49,978 nt of DNA from an uncultured Bacteroidales bacterium (lineage in GTDB: Bacteria > Bacteroidota > Bacteroidia > Bacteroidales > Paludibacteraceae). The stretch covers positions 1-49,978 of the forward strand of contig CACYGT010000019.1 in the NCBI GenBank assembly GCA_902774075.1. Reading direction: 5' to 3'. Position numbers and translations under genes: made by a program. The notes under the pieces are model-generated. The model saw nothing but the letters and a program-made list of their open reading frames with translations. It made no database searches and had not been told where the DNA came from. Positions 16,840 through 24,463 of this stretch are shown here, piece after piece; positions within the stretch are counted from its first letter, which is position 1; each line of letters opens with the position of its first letter.

Positions 16840-16871
16840 CAAAATTACAACAAATAATTGACATGTGCAAA
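16840..16871 (-). promoter_or_regulatory. Promoter of queH
   Basis: Minus strand: TTTG (16868-16871), 20-bp spacer, TAATTTTG (16840-16847). It is divergent from the polyphosphate polymerase promoter. Confidence 0.87.
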
Positions 16872-16889
16872 TAAATTCTCCGATTTTTC

Positions 16890-16920
16890 TTGCGCATGTA
16901 AGAATTTTTTTGTACCTTTG
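16890..16920 (+). promoter_or_regulatory. Promoter of the VTC/DUF4956 operon
   Basis: TTG (16890-16892), 20-bp spacer, TACCTTTG (16913-16920). It serves the five genes 16937-21299. Confidence 0.87.
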
Positions 16921-16936
16921 CCGCGGAATATTGTGT

Positions 16937-17731
16937 ATGCAGGGCATATCGCACATATTACAAACCTTTGAGCCGATCAGTCTGGCGCAGATGGAGAGTG
17001 TGAAGTTGATGAACCGTATCGACACCAAATATGCGGTGCCGATGGCTGTACTTCCGGCAATATTGGAGGCTGCCAGGGCGGACTACTACGTGCAAGAGAT
17101 CGACGGAAAACGTATTGCGACCTATGACACGATGTACTACGACACGGACACCCTGGATATGTACGTCCGTCACCATGACCGCCAACTCGTGCGACAGAAG
17201 ATACGCGTGCGACAGTATGTGGACAGCGACCTCACCTTCCTGGAGATCAAGCGCAAGAACAACAAAGGCCGCACCAAGAAAAAACGTATCTCTGTGCCGG
17301 GCTTTGACATCTCTGCCGACACTTTCGGAGAAGGAAAACGTACCATGTGGAGTGTGGGGGATTTCATAGCTGCCAAGAGCCGGTACGAATGGGCCGAGAT
17401 CAGTCCGCATCTATGGACCAAGTTCCATCGTATCACGCTGGTCAACAAAGCTAAGACCGAACGGCTGACCATCGACATGGACCTTGTGTGGGACAATGTG
17501 ATAAGCGGCGAGAAAAAGACCTTCCCCGAACTGGTCATCATCGAACTCAAGCGCGACGGAAACGTGCCGTCCAAGATGACCCACATCATGCTCGACCTAC
17601 GTCAACACCCGCTCAAGATTAGCAAGTACTGCATTGGTACAGCCCTCACTACACCGGATATCAAAAAGAACCGGTTTAAAGCCAAAATACGTAAAATCGA
17701 AAAAATGTTAAATAGTTATGACCCAAGTTGA
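16937..17731 (+). CDS. VTC-type polyphosphate polymerase domain protein
   Basis: The 264-residue protein has the triphosphate-tunnel (VTC/CYTH-like) fold. RIDTKYAV near residues 27-34, VRHHDRQLVRQKIRVRQY (basic residues of the tunnel), LTFLEIKRKNNKGRTKKKR and ELVIIELKRDG provide the Arg/Lys/Glu set that binds phosphate and metal. The C-terminus has SKYCIGT. Relatives in yeast make polyphosphate from ATP at a membrane; bacterial homologues commonly neighbour DUF4956, as here. The ATG at 16937 is just downstream of the promoter; a longer frame to 16865 starts before it. It overlaps DUF4956 by 14 bp. No PPK gene is in view. Confidence 0.85.
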   Translation: MQGISHILQTFEPISLAQMESVKLMNRIDTKYAVPMAVLPAILEAARADYYVQEIDGKRIATYDTMYYDTDTLDMYVRHHDRQLVRQKIRVRQYVDSDLTFLEIKRKNNKGRTKKKRISVPGFDISADTFGEGKRTMWSVGDFIAAKSRYEWAEISPHLWTKFHRITLVNKAKTERLTIDMDLVWDNVISGEKKTFPELVIIELKRDGNVPSKMTHIMLDLRQHPLKISKYCIGTALTTPDIKKNRFKAKIRKIEKMLNSYDPS

Positions 17732-18470
17732 TTTGGCCAACCCTACGTTGGAGTTTTTGGAGTCCGACCCGGACATCGCTGCCCGTTTTGGGACAAGCGA
17801 CAGTATCTCATACGTGATGCACTCCTTAGCCGACTTCCTCGGCGTGAGTGAGAACCTGATCACCATGCCCTTGATGTTCCTCTTCAACCTGCTGGTGTCG
17901 TGGATTCTCATCTATTGCATCTACTATCGTTATAGCCGTCGCCGCGACTACTATGTGCAGTTCATGCTCTTTTCCAGCGGTATGTTCCTGCTGCTGTGGC
18001 TTATGCAGATACTGGATATCCAGACCGGTTTCGTCCTCGGTCTGTTTGCTATCTTCGGTATGATTCGCTATCGTACCGAGACGGTGCCTATCCGCGAGAT
18101 GAACTATATGTTCCTTATCATTGCCCTGTCGGTCATCAACTCCTTGAGCCTCAAGGCAGACGGCTTGGCATGGTATTTGTTGCTCTTCGCCAATATACTG
18201 ATGCTCGCTTTGGCATGGGGCTTTGAGCTCTGGAACGGACGCAAGCGTATCTCCACGAAGATCATCCTCTATGAGAAGATAGAGAACATAAAGCCGGAGA
18301 ACCGTGCTTCCCTCATCGCCGACCTCGAAGAGCGCACCGGTCTCAAGGTGCTCGACATCGAGATAGGACATATCGATTTCCTCCGCGACGTAGCCTACAT
18401 CAAGATGACCTACCCATTGGAGGCAGGCAAAACCGTTAACAGTATTGACCAAATAACGAAATTCAAATGA
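17718..18470 (+). CDS. DUF4956 membrane protein
   Basis: The 250-residue protein has four predicted membrane segments between about residues 50 and 170 (LMFLFNLLVSWILIYCIYY, FSSGMFLLLWLMQIL, FVLGLFAIFGMIRY, WYLLLFANILMLALAW). A soluble C-terminal domain with alternating strands follows (LKVLDIEIGHIDFLRDVAYIKMTY). This is the DUF4956 pattern; the conserved FGMIRYRTE after the third segment is typical. The function is unknown, but the family is strongly linked to VTC-domain genes. It may form the membrane part of a polyphosphate synthesis or translocation unit (inference). It overlaps both neighbours. Confidence 0.85.
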   Translation: MTQVDLANPTLEFLESDPDIAARFGTSDSISYVMHSLADFLGVSENLITMPLMFLFNLLVSWILIYCIYYRYSRRRDYYVQFMLFSSGMFLLLWLMQILDIQTGFVLGLFAIFGMIRYRTETVPIREMNYMFLIIALSVINSLSLKADGLAWYLLLFANILMLALAWGFELWNGRKRISTKIILYEKIENIKPENRASLIADLEERTGLKVLDIEIGHIDFLRDVAYIKMTYPLEAGKTVNSIDQITKFK

Positions 18471-19276
18471 AACGCTCCTTCATAATAGGTCTGTGTTCTG
18501 TACTCTATACTCTATATTCCATCCCCTTACGGGCTGTGACTTATGACAGCCAGGAGGCGGTGACGATACAGGCGGCGCAGATACGTACAGGTGCGACCTT
18601 CACTAAGAAATGGAACAATGGCCTGCGCTTGGGCGTGAGTGAAGACCTGTGGTTTGATGTCTATAACTCAGAGGTGGGCGCTAACTTCCGTAAGTCCTAC
18701 ACAACCATCGACTTCGGCTACAAACCCATCGAGTACGTGCGTTTAGACCTCGGATATACGCTTAAAATCTTCGGCCCGCAGAGTACTTGGACTGACACAA
18801 AGAAAGCCGATCCGAACGAGTGGCTCAAGCATCGTGTGTTCTTCAGCGTAACAGGTTCATATACTTTCGATTACGCCAAGATCTACCTGCGTGAGCGCTT
18901 GCAGTTGGACATGCGTACGGACAGCGTCAACCTGTTGGAGCAGAACAAATACGATCTGTTCTTACGCAGTAAGATAGGTACGGAGTTCATCGTGCCCGGC
19001 AAACCCGTCAAGCCCTACCTGTGGGTCGAGTTGATCAACACGCTCAATGTGCCTGAGTATCAGCAACGTAACGGCCATCAGTTCATCTGCTCCGTACGTA
19101 CGCAAGCCGGCGTCAAATGGCGCGTGAGCAAACTCAGCAGCCTCGATTTCTTCTATCGTTTCACCTACGGCTACGACCGCGATATCAACATCACAAAGAA
19201 GAAAAATTACATTGAGTTGACGGAAGAGACGCTCTACATGCACTCCATCGGAATACGATATAATTTAGAATGGTAA
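18467..19276 (+). CDS. DUF2490-like outer membrane beta-barrel protein
   Basis: The 269-residue protein has a signal peptide (cleavage near residue 23, after LRA) and amphipathic strands ending in an aromatic residue (SIGIRYNLEW), as expected of a small outer-membrane barrel. NGLRLGVSEDLWFDVY and HRVFFSVTGSYTFDYAKIYLRERLQ fit the DUF2490 family. The start overlaps the DUF4956 stop (ATGA). The signal peptide is partly encoded by a heptamer array (18494-18521). Its role in the operon is unknown; export of the product or surface display is possible. Confidence 0.75.
   Translation: MKRSFIIGLCSVLYTLYSIPLRAVTYDSQEAVTIQAAQIRTGATFTKKWNNGLRLGVSEDLWFDVYNSEVGANFRKSYTTIDFGYKPIEYVRLDLGYTLKIFGPQSTWTDTKKADPNEWLKHRVFFSVTGSYTFDYAKIYLRERLQLDMRTDSVNLLEQNKYDLFLRSKIGTEFIVPGKPVKPYLWVELINTLNVPEYQQRNGHQFICSVRTQAGVKWRVSKLSSLDFFYRFTYGYDRDINITKKKNYIELTEETLYMHSIGIRYNLEW
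18494..18521. repeat. Heptamer array in the DUF2490 signal peptide
   Basis: Four exact-register units: TGTTCTG, TACTCTA twice, TATTCCA. It codes for the hydrophobic core residues around SVLYTLYSIP. Confidence 0.75.
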
Positions 19277-20820
19277 AGAAAGGTATTAGTTTGAAAAAGA
19301 TTTGGCTTATTGTGCTTTTGGCAGTCGGGATGATTGCCTGCACAGAACAGAACACACCAACTGATCCGGGCACGAGCACGGGTACGGACAGTACCGAGAC
19401 CGTTATGCCTCTGGACACGACGATCACAACGACCGACACGATCTCAATCACATGGAGCGGTCAGAGTGCTGACGTAGAGGGTTCGCACACGGGAGTTGAG
19501 ATTACGACCGAGAACGGCTATGTGACCGTAAACTCGACTGTGAAGGATATCACATATATGCTGAGCGGAACGGGTCAAGGACAATTAACCATCTACGGCA
19601 CGAACCGACATCAGTTGATTCTGAACGGTCTGACATTGACCTGTTCCGACGGTCCGGCGATTAACAACCAGTGTAAGAAGAGTTGTTTTGTAGTACTTCA
19701 GGGCACGAATAGTTTGACGGACGGTAGCACCTATGCCACCTCGGACGAGGACCGCAAAGCCGCGTTCTTCAGTGAGGGGCAGATGATCTTCTCCGGCGCA
19801 GGAACATTAACCGTCAAAGGGAACTACAAACATGCAATTGCCTCGGACGACTATATCCAATTTACCGAGAGTACCGGTACTTTGAATCTGACTTCGGCAA
19901 ACGACGGAATACATGCGAATGACGGCGTATATTTCGACGGAGGTGTTTTCGCGATCACCGCAGGCAACGATGGCGTGCAGTGTGACTCGATCATAATCAT
20001 CAACGACGGCTATATTGACGTGCTGAATGCAACGGACAAAGGCATCGTTGATTCGCTGGGTATCACCATCAACGGAGGTACGATCCGTGTGACGAGCAAA
20101 TACAAGTGCATCAAGACCAAAGGTGACCTGGTGATCAACGGCGGTGACATCCAAGTGATATGTACCGGCACGTCTTCCGGAGGTGGAGGCGGTCCTTGGG
20201 GTGGGGGGGCTTCCTCATCCAGCAGTCCCGAAGGTATCGAAGCCAAAGGTACCATCACCATCACCGGAGGTACGGTCTATTCGCAGTCGGCAGACGACGC
20301 TATCAATAGTGGTGGTGACCTCACTATTTCCGGCGGTCTCGTCTGCGCATACTCGACCTCTAACGACGGCATCGACGCCAACGGTAACTGCTATATCAAA
20401 GGCGGTCTTAACTATGCCATCGGTTCGCGTAGCCCAGAAGTGGCCATTGATGCCAATACCGAAGGCGGTAAGAAGCTGTACGTCAGCGGAGGGACGATCG
20501 TAGCGGTGGGTTCACTGGAGAGCGGTTCAAGCCTCACACAGACCTGCTACAAAGCCTCCGGCAGTACGAACACTTGGTACGCACTCGTTGTAGGCAGCAA
20601 TGTCTTTGCTTTCAAGACCCCCAGTTCCAATGCTTCTACGCTGGTCGTTTCCGGTGCCTCTCAGCCCACCCTTTATAAATCCGTCACCCCTTCCGGAACG
20701 GCTATCTTCAATGGCATGGGCTATTACCCGGCTACCTATAGCGGCGGTTCGTCTGTCAGCCTCTCGACCTACAGCGGAGGTAACTCCGGCGGCGGTGGAG
20801 GACGTCCCGGCGGATGGTAA
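19270..20820 (+). CDS. DUF4353 carbohydrate-binding-type lipoprotein
   Basis: The 516-residue protein has a lipobox (VGMIAC, Cys24), so it is probably anchored in the outer membrane. A Thr/Ser/Pro-rich linker follows, then a long right-handed helix-like repeat region (strands such as SGAGTLTVKG, INGGTIRV, ITGGTVYSQSADDAIN, ISGGLVCAYSTSNDGIDANG). This is the DUF4353 'carbohydrate-binding domain' pattern. A Gly/Ser insert at about 302-318 and a Gly-rich tail (GGGGGRPGGW) end the protein. Family members often sit with CotH, VTC and DUF4956 genes. The ligand is unknown; a polyanion or glycan is possible. It overlaps the upstream gene by 7 bp. Confidence 0.85.
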   Translation: MVKKGISLKKIWLIVLLAVGMIACTEQNTPTDPGTSTGTDSTETVMPLDTTITTTDTISITWSGQSADVEGSHTGVEITTENGYVTVNSTVKDITYMLSGTGQGQLTIYGTNRHQLILNGLTLTCSDGPAINNQCKKSCFVVLQGTNSLTDGSTYATSDEDRKAAFFSEGQMIFSGAGTLTVKGNYKHAIASDDYIQFTESTGTLNLTSANDGIHANDGVYFDGGVFAITAGNDGVQCDSIIIINDGYIDVLNATDKGIVDSLGITINGGTIRVTSKYKCIKTKGDLVINGGDIQVICTGTSSGGGGGPWGGGASSSSSPEGIEAKGTITITGGTVYSQSADDAINSGGDLTISGGLVCAYSTSNDGIDANGNCYIKGGLNYAIGSRSPEVAIDANTEGGKKLYVSGGTIVAVGSLESGSSLTQTCYKASGSTNTWYALVVGSNVFAFKTPSSNASTLVVSGASQPTLYKSVTPSGTAIFNGMGYYPATYSGGSSVSLSTYSGGNSGGGGGRPGGW

Positions 20821-20862
20821 ATTTGATATTTGATTTTAGATTTTTGAAATTTGATGTTTTTA
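20821..20862. repeat. Heptamer array between DUF4353 gene and next ORF
   Basis: Six exact-register 7-bp units, three of them ATTTGAT and the others TTTAGAT, TTTTGAA and GTTTTTA. It fills the whole spacer between stop 20820 and ATG 20862. Confidence 0.85.
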
Positions 20863-21299
20863 TGAGACGAATTTTTAGTATATCAGTCTTTGCTCTTTGT
20901 TCTTTGCTCTTTGCTTCTTTATCCGCTCAGAGCCTGTTAACGCCCGAACAACTCGCCAAGCGCGAGCGGCATAAGAACCTCACGGTTAAGGAGTGGAATA
21001 CCGACTCCAAGACCAAGACTCGTTGGTTAGACCACCTGAAAGTATATGATAGCGAAGGACGCTGCATCGAGGAGATCGAGTACGCTACCTATGGCCAGAA
21101 AAGCCGTGTGACGTACAAGTACGACGACGTCACCGGCAAGGTCGCCGAGGAAGTGGAATACAACGACCGAAACCGACCTGTTCGTATCAAAAAATACGAG
21201 TGGAACGAAAATGGCACCAAGGCCAAGCAGTATAACTACCTGCCCAATGGCAAACTCTATTCCATCAAGCTCTACGAGTACATCTTTTCGGATAAATAA
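20862..21299 (+). CDS. Small secreted protein with YD-like repeats
   Basis: The 145-residue protein has a signal peptide ending ASLSAQ near residue 26. The mature part consists of short repeats with Tyr-Asp/Tyr-Glu turns (YKYDDVTGKV, VEYNDRNRPV, KKYEWNENGTKAK, YNYLPNGKLY), like YwqK or RHS-type strands, which usually form an open beta sheet. The function is unknown. The start at 20862 gives the signal peptide. It is the last gene of the VTC operon and is followed at once by a terminator. The signal peptide is encoded by a heptamer array. Confidence 0.72.
   Translation: MRRIFSISVFALCSLLFASLSAQSLLTPEQLAKRERHKNLTVKEWNTDSKTKTRWLDHLKVYDSEGRCIEEIEYATYGQKSRVTYKYDDVTGKVAEEVEYNDRNRPVRIKKYEWNENGTKAKQYNYLPNGKLYSIKLYEYIFSDK
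20889..20916. repeat. Heptamer array in a signal peptide
   Basis: Four exact-register units: TTTGCTC, TTTGTTC, TTTGCTC, TTTGCTT. They encode the hydrophobic core FALCSLLFA. Confidence 0.82.
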
Positions 21300-21335
21300 G
21301 GAAAAATGCATCTTAGGGTGCGTTTTTCTTTTTTA
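21300..21335 (+). terminator. Terminator of the VTC operon
   Basis: Five A plus TGCATC pairs with GGTGCG plus five T (with G-U pairs), loop TTAG, followed by a further T-rich stretch. It starts directly after the stop codon. Confidence 0.82.
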
Positions 21336-21411
21336 TGTATTAAAAGATGTTTTCAGCCACATATAACCCGAAATCTCTGTAAATTCAAGGCTTGCAACGG
21401 AGTCTTATTGG

Positions 21412-21455
21412 GTGATTATTGCGTGATTATTGTGTGATTAATGCGTGATTTGGTT
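21412..21455. repeat. Four 11-bp direct repeats upstream of the mce promoter
   Basis: Units GTGATTATTGC (21412-21422), GTGATTATTGT, GTGATTAATGC and a degenerate GTGATTTGGTT (21445-21455) follow each other with exact 11-bp spacing. They end 35 bp before the -33 box. The spacing is about one helical turn, so an activator binding site is possible. Confidence 0.7.
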
Positions 21456-21490
21456 AATTTGGCCAGATATCGAAAAAAAATATACAAATA

Positions 21491-21522
21491 TTTGCGTAAT
21501 TCAAAAAAATGTTGTACCTTTG
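21491..21522 (+). promoter_or_regulatory. Promoter of the methylmalonyl-CoA cluster
   Basis: TTTG (21491-21494), 20-bp spacer, TACCTTTG (21515-21522). The leader to ATG 21572 is about 45 nt. Confidence 0.88.
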
Positions 21523-21571
21523 CAGCGCAAATTATGTGAATTGAATCTAATAACTAAAAAAATATATCATT

Positions 21572-21985
21572 ATGAAACCCACACACATTGAACATTTAGG
21601 TATTGCAGTGACCTCTATCGAAGAGGCTGCGCCGTTCTTTGAGTTTTTAACCGGTAACAAGTGCTACAGCATTGAGGAAGTGGCAGACCAGAAGGTCCGC
21701 ACGGCTTTCTTCAAGGTAGGCGAAGTGAAGATCGAGTTGTTGGAGCCAACGAGCGAAGACAGCACGATTGCCAAGTTCATCGAGAAGAACGGCGGTCGCG
21801 GCGGTGTACATCACGTTGCTTTCAACGTTGAGAACGTAGCAGAAGCCCTTGCTGAGTGCGAGGCAGCAGGTATCCAACTCATCGACAAGGCTCCGCGCAA
21901 AGGTGCTGAGAACCTGATGATTGCTTTCCTCCACCCGAAGAGCACGAAGGGCGTATTAACTGAACTTTGTCAACAACCCAAGTAA
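21572..21985 (+). CDS. mce: Methylmalonyl-CoA epimerase
   Basis: This 137-residue VOC-fold enzyme interconverts (R)- and (S)-methylmalonyl-CoA between the mutase and the decarboxylase. It starts THIEHLGIAVTSIEEA with the first metal His. GGVHHVAFNVENV gives the second His, and HPKSTKGVLTELCQ the C-terminal Glu of the cobalt/zinc site. The length is standard. It opens the decarboxylase operon; mmdA normally follows directly, but here a foreign-looking gene intervenes. Confidence 0.95.
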   Translation: MKPTHIEHLGIAVTSIEEAAPFFEFLTGNKCYSIEEVADQKVRTAFFKVGEVKIELLEPTSEDSTIAKFIEKNGGRGGVHHVAFNVENVAEALAECEAAGIQLIDKAPRKGAENLMIAFLHPKSTKGVLTELCQQPK

Positions 21986-21997
21986 ACGAGTTTACTC

Positions 21998-22025
21998 ATT
22001 CAAAGATTCAAAATTCAAGATTCAA
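21998..22025. repeat. Heptamer array flanking the IVP gene, left
   Basis: Four exact-register units: ATTCAAA, GATTCAA, AATTCAA, GATTCAA. It is the inverted counterpart of the right flank at 22430-22457. Confidence 0.85.
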
Positions 22026-22029
22026 AAAT

Positions 22030-22419
22030 ATGGCTACTTGGGCGAAATTTGAAGATCTACCTATATGGCAAGAAGCTAGGGCACTTGCTAAAGAAGTTTA
22101 TAGGATTACTTCAAATGAGCCATTCTCAAAAGATTTTCGTTTTTGTAGTCAAATACGAGCTGCTGCTGGATCCGTGATGGATAATATTGCAGAAGGTTTT
22201 GAGAAAGAAAATAATAAAGAATTTATGCAATTCTTATATATCGCCAAAGGATCTTGCGGTGAAGTCCGCAGTCAATTGCACAGGGCAAAAGATGTAGATT
22301 TTATATCTGATGAGGAATACAAAAAATATTTGGATATAGTTTTAAATATGAGTACGTCTTTAGCGAACTTTATCCACTATTTACGGAAATCAGATATGAC
22401 AGGAACTCGATTTCTCTAA
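22030..22419 (+). CDS. Four-helix bundle protein (23S rRNA IVP family)
   Basis: The 129-residue protein has the TIGR02436-type pattern: FEDLPIWQEARALAKEVYRIT at the start, the SVMDNIAEGFEKEN signature near residues 51-64, and an all-alpha composition. Family members were first seen within intervening sequences of 23S rRNA and are widespread as stand-alone genes of unknown function. This copy is markedly richer in A/T and uses rarer codons than its neighbours. It separates mce from mmdA and is flanked by inverted heptamer arrays, so it looks like a transferred cassette. ATG 22030 fits the family start. Confidence 0.88.
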   Translation: MATWAKFEDLPIWQEARALAKEVYRITSNEPFSKDFRFCSQIRAAAGSVMDNIAEGFEKENNKEFMQFLYIAKGSCGEVRSQLHRAKDVDFISDEEYKKYLDIVLNMSTSLANFIHYLRKSDMTGTRFL

Positions 22420-22429
22420 TATCAATCTT

Positions 22430-22457
22430 TGAATTTTGAATTTTTAAATTTTAAATC
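22430..22457. repeat. Heptamer array flanking the IVP gene, right
   Basis: Four exact-register units: TGAATTT twice, TTAAATT, TTAAATC. Reverse-complemented they match the AATTCAA words left of the gene. AT-rich degenerate units continue to the mmdA start. Confidence 0.78.
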
Positions 22458-22475
22458 AATAATTTTTTAATTTTT

Positions 22476-24032
22476 ATGGATCAGGCTAAATTAGACAAAC
22501 TGATTGATAACCGCGCGAAGGCACAAGCCGGCGGCGGTGAAGCAGCGGTAGAGAAACATCACGCCAAGGGCAGTTATACCTGCCGCGAGCGTATCAACTT
22601 GCTGCTGGACGAAGGTTCGTTCGAAGAAGTGAACATGTTCTTGACCCACCGTTGTCATGACTTCGGCATGGAGAAAAAGGTGTTCCTCGGTGATGGTGTA
22701 GCAGTAGGATCGGGTACGATTGACGGTCGTCTGGTGTTCGTCTTTGCGCAGGATGCAACGGTCATCGGCGGTTCATTGAGCGAGACGATGGCGCAGAAGA
22801 TCTGCAATGTCATGGACCAAGCTATGAAACTCGGTGCGCCGATCATTGGCCTCAACGACTCGGGTGGAGCACGTATTCAAGAAGGAGCGTGCGCGCTCGC
22901 GGGATACGCAGAGATATTCGAGCGTAACATCCTTGCATCGGGTGTCGTTCCGCAGATTAGCGTGATCTTCGGTCCGTGTGCCGGAGGCGCTGTATATAGC
23001 CCGGCGCTGACGGACTTCATCATGATGACCGAGCAGAACAGTTATATGTTCATCACTGGTCCGAAAGTAGTGAAGTCCGTGACGGGCGAAGATGTGACCG
23101 TTGAGCAACTCGGCGGCGCTAAGATCCATGCTACCAAGTCGGGTGTGACCCATTTCGTAGCTGCTACCGAGGAAGAGGCACTGGCAGAAGTACGTCGTCT
23201 CGTTTCCTTCATCCCGCAGAACAACATGGAGGAGGCTCCGCTGGTAGCATGCACCGACGATATCGCACGTGTGGACGATCACCTCAACGAGATCGTTCCG
23301 GACGACCCGAACAAACCCTACGACATGCACGAGATCATCAATACGATCGTGGATAACGGCGACTTCATGGAGGTACATAAAGACTATGCGAAGAACGTCA
23401 TCTGCGGCTTCGCTCGTTTCAACGGTCGTTCGACCGGTATCATCGCTAACCAGCCTTCTTGGCTGGCCGGTGTGCTGGACTGCGACGCTAGCCGTAAAGC
23501 CGCTCGTTTCGTTCGTTTCTGCGACGCGTTCAATATCCAGATCTTGACGCTCGTCGATGTTCCGGGCTTCCTTTGCGGCACCGGACAGGAGTACGCAGGT
23601 ATCATTGATCACGGAGCAAAACTGATGTTTGCTTACGGCGAAGCAACTGTTCCGAAAGTCACCATCACCGTTCGCAAATCGTATGGCGGCAGCCATATCG
23701 TGATGAGTTGTAAGCAACTGCGCGGCGATATGTGCTATGCTTGGCCGAACGCAGAGATCGCTGTGATGGGTGCCAGCGGTGCCGTAGGTGTGCTGCAAGC
23801 CAAAGCCATCAAAGCCATCGAAGATCCGGAGGAGAAGAAAGCCTTCATCGCGGAGAAAGAGGCAGAGTACAAGGACCTCTTCGCAAGTCCGTACCAGGCT
23901 GCTAACCGCGGATATATCGACGATGTGATTGAGCCGCGCTACACCCGTAGCCGTATCATTCGTGCCTTCGAGATGCTGCAGACCAAGCGTCTGACCAACC
24001 CGCTTAAGAAACACTCGAATATCCCGCTGTAA
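22476..24032 (+). CDS. mmdA: Methylmalonyl-CoA decarboxylase alpha / propionyl-CoA carboxylase beta-type carboxyltransferase
   Basis: This 518-residue carboxyltransferase has tandem crotonase-like halves. The N-half has the acyl-CoA signature GLNDSGGARIQEG and FGPCAGGAVYSPAL; the C-half has LVDVPGFLCGTGQEYAGIIDHGAKL and ITVRKSYGGSHIVMSC. It moves CO2 from methylmalonyl-CoA to biotin. With the OadG, biotin carrier and beta-type subunits that follow, a sodium-pumping decarboxylase is more likely than an ATP-dependent carboxylase, since no biotin carboxylase gene is present. The length is normal. Confidence 0.93.
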   Translation: MDQAKLDKLIDNRAKAQAGGGEAAVEKHHAKGSYTCRERINLLLDEGSFEEVNMFLTHRCHDFGMEKKVFLGDGVAVGSGTIDGRLVFVFAQDATVIGGSLSETMAQKICNVMDQAMKLGAPIIGLNDSGGARIQEGACALAGYAEIFERNILASGVVPQISVIFGPCAGGAVYSPALTDFIMMTEQNSYMFITGPKVVKSVTGEDVTVEQLGGAKIHATKSGVTHFVAATEEEALAEVRRLVSFIPQNNMEEAPLVACTDDIARVDDHLNEIVPDDPNKPYDMHEIINTIVDNGDFMEVHKDYAKNVICGFARFNGRSTGIIANQPSWLAGVLDCDASRKAARFVRFCDAFNIQILTLVDVPGFLCGTGQEYAGIIDHGAKLMFAYGEATVPKVTITVRKSYGGSHIVMSCKQLRGDMCYAWPNAEIAVMGASGAVGVLQAKAIKAIEDPEEKKAFIAEKEAEYKDLFASPYQAANRGYIDDVIEPRYTRSRIIRAFEMLQTKRLTNPLKKHSNIPL

Positions 24033-24034
24033 TT

Positions 24035-24346
24035 ATGTTATTGGCTATTACATCTGATACTTGGATCGTGACAGGCTTAGGCTTCGGCATCGTGCTGTTG
24101 CTGCTATTCTTCCTGGTGTATGTCATGAAGTTCTTCGGCTGGGTCATGCAGCTGATTGAGCGCAAACCCAAGAAGCAAGAATCAGGAGTCAAGAGTCAGG
24201 ACGATACCGCCGCGGCTATCGCAACAGCGCTCTATCTGGCTTCAGAAGCAGGCCATCACGACCAACCTACCGCCATCATCGCTGCGCAGGCACGTGAGAC
24301 AGCGTGGAATGAAAAAGCAAACGGACTGAATAATATGGGCTTTTGA
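24035..24346 (+). CDS. oadG: OadG-like small subunit of the Na+-pumping decarboxylase
   Basis: The 103-residue protein has one membrane helix (WIVTGLGFGIVLLLLFFLVYV, about residues 10-30), a charged linker, and a C-terminal tail DDTAAAIATALYLA. In OAD-type pumps this subunit assembles carboxyltransferase and beta subunits and binds a metal. Part of the linker (KKQESGVKSQDD) is encoded by a heptamer array. Its last codons and stop (ATG GGC TTT TGA) lie in the first copy of a 45-bp duplication. The tail resembles that of the OadA-like protein at 28005. Confidence 0.82.
   Translation: MLLAITSDTWIVTGLGFGIVLLLLFFLVYVMKFFGWVMQLIERKPKKQESGVKSQDDTAAAIATALYLASEAGHHDQPTAIIAAQARETAWNEKANGLNNMGF
24179..24199. 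repeat. Heptamer array inside oadG
   Basis: Three exact-register units: GAATCAG, GAGTCAA, GAGTCAG. It encodes the linker after the membrane helix. Confidence 0.65.
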
Positions 24347-24425
24347 CCATATTAATCGTTTCTTGAATAAGAATAATCTATGGGCTTTTGACCATATTAA
24401 TCGTTTCTTGAATAAGAATAATCTA
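24334..24425. repeat. Perfect 45-bp tandem duplication at the oadG/biotin carrier junction
   Basis: The sequence at 24334-24380 matches 24379-24425 exactly (period 45). Copy 1 contains the end and stop of oadG plus the spacer. Copy 2 sits where the first codons of the biotin carrier gene should be. It is unrelated to the heptamer arrays. Confidence 0.95.
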
Positions 24426-24463
24426 AGTGCGCCGTAGAAGAAATCGAAGCCGGTAAGACCAAA

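Noticed and set aside
22773-24014. 413-codon open frame antisense to mmdA
   Set aside because: Shadow of a highly biased gene; His/Arg/Leu-rich composition without motifs.
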